Shown: positions 29,771 to 33,082 of the stretch, piece after piece
Position numbering within the stretch: position 1 is the stretch's first letter
Layout: every line of letters begins with the position of its first letter
From: Bacteroidota bacterium
GTDB taxonomy: Bacteria > Bacteroidota > Bacteroidia > Chitinophagales > Chitinophagaceae
Assembly (NCBI GenBank): GCA_023416995.1
Contig: JAEZGI010000065.1
Span: 1 to 33,082 of the forward strand
Direction of reading: 5' to 3'
Length of the DNA: 33,082 bases
Notes under the pieces: model-generated
Database searches by the model: none
Told to the model about the DNA's origin: nothing
What the model saw: the letters and a program-made list of their open reading frames with translations, nothing else
Program-made: the position numbers and the translations under genes

Positions 29771-30081
29771 TGTTAGTACAATTTGTGCCTTCGAAAGGTT
29801 GAAGAGACATTCGCAAAATGATTGCTGACAATCATTGGCAACTTCAATCCCCGTTTGCCGCCGACCTTTTCCGTTTTTCCCACTTGTGGGAGAGGAAGTA
29901 CCGACGGTAAACTAACCTCGAAGGGCTAGTTCATATTTTAATGTTGTTTTACCAGGTTACTGCTTTCAGAAACCTCTTTACCCAGCGCTGTTTTAGGATC
30001 GCTCCGTTTACAGATAGGTTTGAAAGAACTTATATAAAAAACCCTCCGCAATCGAAACCGGGAAGGGTTATTCATTTGTTA
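29771..30081 (-). promoter_or_regulatory. 311-base rpsJ-rplC spacer: candidate ribosomal protein leader
   Basis: I find no gene here; the longest reading frames are short and unsupported. On the minus strand it holds, in order, the terminator-like hairpin after rpsJ, a TCCCA / TGGGA stem with a 4-base loop (29878-29891), a perfect 8-bp stem AATGATTG / CAATCATT with a TCAG tetraloop (29817-29836), and a CCTT / AAGG hairpin (29788-29798) 18 bases before the rplC start. No exact TAnnTTTG box is present. The layout suits control of everything downstream of rpsJ by attenuation or by binding of a ribosomal protein. The controlling protein is unknown. Confidence 0.5.
30031..30069 (-). terminator. 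terminator-like hairpin directly after rpsJ
   Basis: On the minus strand a stem AACCCT / AGGGTT, extended by CCG / CGG after a 2-base bulge, has a 10-base loop and is followed by a T-run (TTTTTTATATAAG). It starts 13 bases after the rpsJ stop. Because no clear promoter follows before rplC, partial termination (attenuation) is likely. Confidence 0.7.
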
Positions 30082-30387
30082 TCAGGCTTTTATTTCAACA
30101 TCAACTCCACTTGGCAGATCCAGCTTACTAAGCGCATCTACTGTACGTGAAGAAGAAGTGTAAATGTCCAGCAAACGCTTATGCGTAGCCAACTGGAACT
30201 GCTCACGGCTTTTCTTGTTCACGTGCGGTGAACGAAGTACCGTAAAAATTTTCTTGCGTGTAGGTAAAGGAATCGGTCCTGTTACTACTGCGCCTGTTGT
30301 GCGCACTGTTTTTACGATCTTCTCAGCAGATTTATCTACCAGGTTGTGATCGTAAGACTGTAATTTTATTCTGATTCTCTGGGACAT
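30082..30387 (-). CDS. rpsJ: 30S ribosomal protein S10
   Basis: From the ATG at 30387 the product has 101 residues (MSQRIRIKLQSYDHNLVDKS), the normal family length. The S10 signature PIPLPTRKKIFTVLRSPHVN and the C-terminal LDLPSGVDVEIKA are present. I reject an in-frame ATG at 30447, because a strong promoter (30418-30449) would lie inside it. S10 also serves as NusE in antitermination. It is the first gene of the cluster; rpsL, rpsG and fusA, which precede it in many genomes, are replaced here by a peptidase gene. Confidence 0.97.
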   Translation of the reverse strand: MSQRIRIKLQSYDHNLVDKSAEKIVKTVRTTGAVVTGPIPLPTRKKIFTVLRSPHVNKKSREQFQLATHKRLLDIYTSSSRTVDALSKLDLPSGVDVEIKA

Positions 30388-30397
30388 ATGCCTAAAT

Positions 30398-30412
30398 CCA
30401 ATTTTTAATTGG
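30398..30412 (-). promoter_or_regulatory. hairpin at the 5' end of the rpsJ transcript
   Basis: A 6-bp perfect stem CCAATT / AATTGG with a 3-base loop lies immediately at the predicted transcription start (about 30411) and ends 10 bases before the rpsJ ATG. A stem at the extreme 5' end could stabilise the mRNA or affect initiation. Confidence 0.4.
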
Positions 30413-30417
30413 GAGTG

Positions 30418-30449
30418 CAAAGGTAACGGGTGTTTTGTTATCGGCAAAA
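30418..30449 (-). promoter_or_regulatory. main promoter of the S10-spc cluster
   Basis: On the minus strand a -33 TTTTG (30445-30449) is separated by 19 bases from TACCTTTG (30418-30425), an exact TAnnTTTG match. This is the best promoter in the window. The predicted leader before rpsJ is about 24 bases. Confidence 0.8.
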
Positions 30450-30538
30450 GATTTCCTTCAGTTTTTTACGAAAAACCTTAAAAAATCTTCCATTTGCCAT
30501 TTTTCCGGGATAAGATCTCCCCCGTCAACCACCCCTCC

Positions 30539-32734
30539 TCACCTTCCACCGGGCGCACAATGAGTACGCAGGTAGTTTGTGAACAGGGTAGATAGGTGCC
30601 GGCCGGTGCCCTCTCCTTCCGAAATTCCATGTGTACGGTTCGGATACGCCATCAACTGGAACTGCCGGTTATGCCTGACCAGTTCATTAATCAGCATCTC
30701 AGCATTGTTCCAGTGCACATTGTCGTCACCCGTACCATGGATGTACAAAAGATTGCCCTTCAGATTCTTTGCGTAGGTAACAGGCGAACCTTTTACAAAA
30801 TCTTCCGCGTTCTCCTGCGGCAAACCCATGTATCTTTCCTGGTAAATATTATCATAAGTACGCTGGTTAGCAACGGCTGCCACCGAGATCCCGGTTTTAT
30901 AGATCTCCGGGTATTGAAACATAAGATTTAAGGTTGCAGAGCCACCGCCGCTCCAGCCCCAGACAGCAATCCGGCTGGAATCAACAAAGGGCCACTTGAG
31001 GATCTCGCGCGCTGCAGCAGCCTGGTCAGCAATATTCACCAGCCCGATCTTGCGATAAACCGATTTGCGCCACTCGCGGCCCTTGGGCACCGGGGTACCC
31101 CGGTTATCGATACTCATGTAAATATATCCGTCGGCCTGCATATCACCGGCATAAAGAAAATTGCGACCCACGCCAAAACGATCTTTTACATTAGCACCGG
31201 CAGGTTCGGTGTACACGTAAAACACAACGGGGTATTTTTTAGAAGGATCAAAGTTTTTAGGTTTCGCCATCCAGCCGTCCATCTCGATGCCTTCCGCAGT
31301 TTTTACCTTGAAAAATGAAACCGATGCACCTGAACTGTCAGCCGCCTTTACCGCCGCATCTATCTTGCTTTCGCCGATTAAAGCTTTATGATCCGATAAT
31401 GAAATGAATTCCCGGCCGCCATTTGTATAATAATTGCTGAATGAATGCATGGCAAATTTCGCTCCCGGGGCGATATCATAACTGTGCGTGCCCCGCTGAT
31501 GGGCAGGTGAAACACGTTGCGGGTTCGATTTGCCGTCAAGTTTTGAACGGTACAGATAACTTTGAGTGGCATTATCAGGTGAGGCCATATAATATACATA
31601 ACCCGCCTTCTCGTCAATCGCCACCAGGTCAATTACGTCAAAATCGCCCTTTGTAACAAGCGTTGACTTTTTGCCATCACGCGAAATCCTGTACAGATGG
31701 CGCCAGCCGTCTTTTTCGGAGGTCCACAAAAACTCCTTTCCGCCCGACAGCCAGTCCCAGCCACCATTGGTTGAATTACCATCTACTGAGCTTTGAATGT
31801 CAATCCACGCGGCGTCATTTTCTTTATAAATAATGGTTGGTTTCCCCGTGCGGATATCCGAAAGAATGAGCTGCAGCTCATTTTGCTTACGGTTAAGATG
31901 CTGAACAAGCAGTTCATTGCTATTTCCTGCCCAGTCCATAGCGGGCACATACGATCCAAGAACCGGATTCGTGGGCAGCTCCATCCAGTTTACTGAACCT
32001 GAGGCCAGTTCGATAACGCCGATCCTGAACGGGGACGGTGGTTCGCCCGAAATAGGATATTCAACAGGTACAACGAAGGGATACAAGGAGTCGGTGTTAT
32101 TCACCATCAGGTAGTCCTTGGTATTGCGTGCATCGATCTGCCAGAACGAGATGCGACGACTGTCCGGACTCCAGCGGAAACCATCCCTGGCGTTAAATTC
32201 CTCTTCGTACACCCAATCAAATGTTCCGTTGATCAGTTTGCGATTACCGTCAGCGGTCAGTTGGCGGATCTTGCCATTCTCCAACTCTTCAACATAGATA
32301 TTATAGTTGCTGACATAGGCTACCATTTTTCCATCAGGCGAAAATTTGGCAAACATCAGGGATGCAGCGGGAAGGTTTTTGCCGAGCTTATGCAGTTGTT
32401 TTGTAGAAGTATTCAGCACCCAGTAATCACCCCGGGTATTATAACGCCACACCTTCCGGGTATTTGTAAACAGCAAAAGTTTCGACCTGTCTTCTGAATA
32501 GGTGAACGATGCGGGTACCAGGCTGGCAGTGCTGTCGGTCGGGGTCAGACTTTTCTTATCAAAAAGAACCGTTTTTACCTGGGCGGGCAATGTTATCTGA
32601 ACGATTTCACCAGACTGAATGGTATAGTACCCCGTGCCGTCAGGCGTCCAGTTGAGTCCACCCTGGGCAGCGACATTGTGGATGTTAAGAATAGATACAA
32701 ATAATAAGAAGGAGAGGCGAAACTTCATTTTCAT
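30539..32734 (-). CDS. dipeptidyl peptidase IV (S9 family serine peptidase)
   Basis: From the ATG at 32734 the product has 731 residues, with a signal peptide (MKMKFRLSFLLFVSILNIHNVAAQ in parts: RLSFLLFVSILNI, then cleavage near AAQ). An N-terminal beta-propeller contains DWVYEEEF, the double-glutamate motif that anchors the substrate N-terminus in true DPP IV enzymes. The alpha/beta-hydrolase C-terminal domain has the catalytic serine in GWSGGGSATL, aspartate in HGTGDDNVHW and histidine in NRTHGISEG. It releases Xaa-Pro dipeptides in the periplasm. An upstream in-frame ATG at 32797 is rejected because the promoter box at 32755-32762 lies between. An ATG two codons further in (32728) is equally possible. 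Confidence 0.94.
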   Translation of the reverse strand: MKMKFRLSFLLFVSILNIHNVAAQGGLNWTPDGTGYYTIQSGEIVQITLPAQVKTVLFDKKSLTPTDSTASLVPASFTYSEDRSKLLLFTNTRKVWRYNTRGDYWVLNTSTKQLHKLGKNLPAASLMFAKFSPDGKMVAYVSNYNIYVEELENGKIRQLTADGNRKLINGTFDWVYEEEFNARDGFRWSPDSRRISFWQIDARNTKDYLMVNNTDSLYPFVVPVEYPISGEPPSPFRIGVIELASGSVNWMELPTNPVLGSYVPAMDWAGNSNELLVQHLNRKQNELQLILSDIRTGKPTIIYKENDAAWIDIQSSVDGNSTNGGWDWLSGGKEFLWTSEKDGWRHLYRISRDGKKSTLVTKGDFDVIDLVAIDEKAGYVYYMASPDNATQSYLYRSKLDGKSNPQRVSPAHQRGTHSYDIAPGAKFAMHSFSNYYTNGGREFISLSDHKALIGESKIDAAVKAADSSGASVSFFKVKTAEGIEMDGWMAKPKNFDPSKKYPVVFYVYTEPAGANVKDRFGVGRNFLYAGDMQADGYIYMSIDNRGTPVPKGREWRKSVYRKIGLVNIADQAAAAREILKWPFVDSSRIAVWGWSGGGSATLNLMFQYPEIYKTGISVAAVANQRTYDNIYQERYMGLPQENAEDFVKGSPVTYAKNLKGNLLYIHGTGDDNVHWNNAEMLINELVRHNRQFQLMAYPNRTHGISEGEGTGRHLSTLFTNYLRTHCAPGGR

Positions 32735-32754
32735 ATATTGACTGTTAGAGGCGG

Positions 32755-32762
32755 CAAATTTA
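32755..32762 (-). promoter_or_regulatory. -7 promoter box (TAAATTTG) of dipeptidyl peptidase IV
   Basis: The minus strand reads TAAATTTG, an exact TAnnTTTG match, 20 bases upstream of the ATG at 32734. A -33 element at standard spacing is not clear. Confidence 0.55.
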
Positions 32763-32803
32763 TGGCAATGCAGCAGTTCTACCATAAAAAGCCGCACCGC
32801 CTG

Positions 32804-33082
32804 TTAATACCTGCCCCGCACACGGTGCCACTTACCCGGCACCCATACATATCCCCTGCGCGTGTGTTGCCAATATCCTTTCGACCACCTGTGTCCGCGT
32901 TTGGGCACCACCCAGTAACCTTCCTGCCAGACATAATTTCGGCCACGGGGCACCCAGTTCCCTTCGATCCAGACATGACGTGGTGATGGTGGAAGAACGT
33001 GGACCCTGACCTGCGGCGCTGCAGGACGAACTCTAACAAAAACCTGGGCACCTGCGGTCCAGGAGAAACCAACTATCATAGC
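32804..33082 (-). CDS. secreted WXXGXW-repeat protein, 5' end outside the window
   Basis: The visible 92 codons contain several repeats of the WxxGxW type: WIEGNW, WQEGYW, WSKGYW and WVPGKW, about 18 to 19 residues apart, with many basic residues. This is the pattern of the WXXGXW / YXWGXW repeat family of small exported proteins. The first visible residues (MIVGFSWTAGAQ) look like the end of a signal peptide, so the true start probably lies beyond the right edge, although the ATG at 33079 is available. Function is unknown; the family is abundant in Bacteroidota and Proteobacteria. Confidence 0.75.
   Translation of the reverse strand, partial: AMIVGFSWTAGAQVFVRVRPAAPQVRVHVLPPSPRHVWIEGNWVPRGRNYVWQEGYWVVPKRGHRWSKGYWQHTRRGYVWVPGKWHRVRGRY

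Noticed and set aside
29814..29821. TCATTTTG as a -7 promoter box for rplC
   Set aside because: It differs from TAnnTTTG in the important second base and lies inside a perfect hairpin arm. The upstream TTG is at marginal spacing.
29878..29891. TCCCA / TGGGA hairpin as a terminator in the rpsJ-rplC spacer
   Set aside because: On the minus strand it is followed by AAAAA, not by a T-tract. The T-run lies on its other side, where it would terminate plus-strand transcription, and no plus-strand gene is there.
1..33082. Search for a defence, mobile, secondary-metabolite or phage system
   Set aside because: All genes are chromosomal housekeeping or common Bacteroidota families. I see no transposase, integrase, CRISPR repeats, toxin-antitoxin pair or phage gene.

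Overview
The window is about 33 kb of chromosome from a member of the Bacteroidota, most likely the Chitinophagaceae or a close relative. This assignment is inferred from gene content and style, not from a database search. Supporting signs are a secreted protein with a type IX secretion (T9SS) C-terminal sorting domain, -7 promoter boxes of the Bacteroidota form TAnnTTTG directly upstream of most genes that start a transcription unit, a near absence of Shine-Dalgarno sequences, and family choices typical of the phylum (stand-alone proline dehydrogenase, SIMPL-domain protein, WXXGXW-repeat protein, S9 dipeptidyl peptidase IV).

Layout, left to right. 1-5215 (minus strand): a split proton-translocating transhydrogenase alpha subunit (pntAa, with pntAb cut by the window edge), a thyA-folA-methyltransferase operon, a membrane coiled-coil protein and a secreted protein of unknown function. 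5272-5346: tRNA-Val(GAC). 5389-6612: proline dehydrogenase, divergent from a plus-strand pair at 6698-8316 (dipeptide epimerase overlapping an acyl-CoA thioesterase). 8360-9124: a PlsC-like acyltransferase. 9212-10618: a SIMPL protein and a HAD phosphatase on the plus strand. 10731-12593: a glycine-rich T9SS cargo protein. 12829-14769: ribosomal protein S1. 14998-16224: an HI0933-family flavoprotein whose 3' end is followed by two degenerate tandem copies of its own last codons. 16295-17143: an unknown protein.

17236-30387 is the S10-spc ribosomal protein cluster, on the minus strand in canonical order: rpsJ, rplC, rplD, rplW, rplB, rpsS, rplV, rpsC, rplP, rpmC, rpsQ, rplN, rplX, rplE, rpsN, rpsH, rplF, rplR, rpsE, rpmD, rplO, secY, map. 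It starts at a strong promoter upstream of rpsJ and ends at a terminator after map. The str genes (rpsL, rpsG, fusA) do not precede it and the alpha operon (infA, rpmJ, rpsM, rpsK, rpsD, rpoA, rplQ) does not follow it. Spacers inside the cluster are unusually long. They hold stem-loops, some terminator-like, and A/T-rich TTTGAAAA repeats next to start codons. 30539-32734 is dipeptidyl peptidase IV, and 32804 to the right edge is a secreted WXXGXW-repeat protein.

Most of the window is housekeeping, and I see no defence, mobile or biosynthetic system. The observations most worth checking are the triplicated 3' end of the HI0933-family gene, the candidate regulatory RNA elements inside the ribosomal protein cluster (rpsJ-rplC leader, rpmC-rpsQ nested stem, secY-map attenuator followed by a rare strong Shine-Dalgarno), and two genes predicted to give leaderless transcripts.
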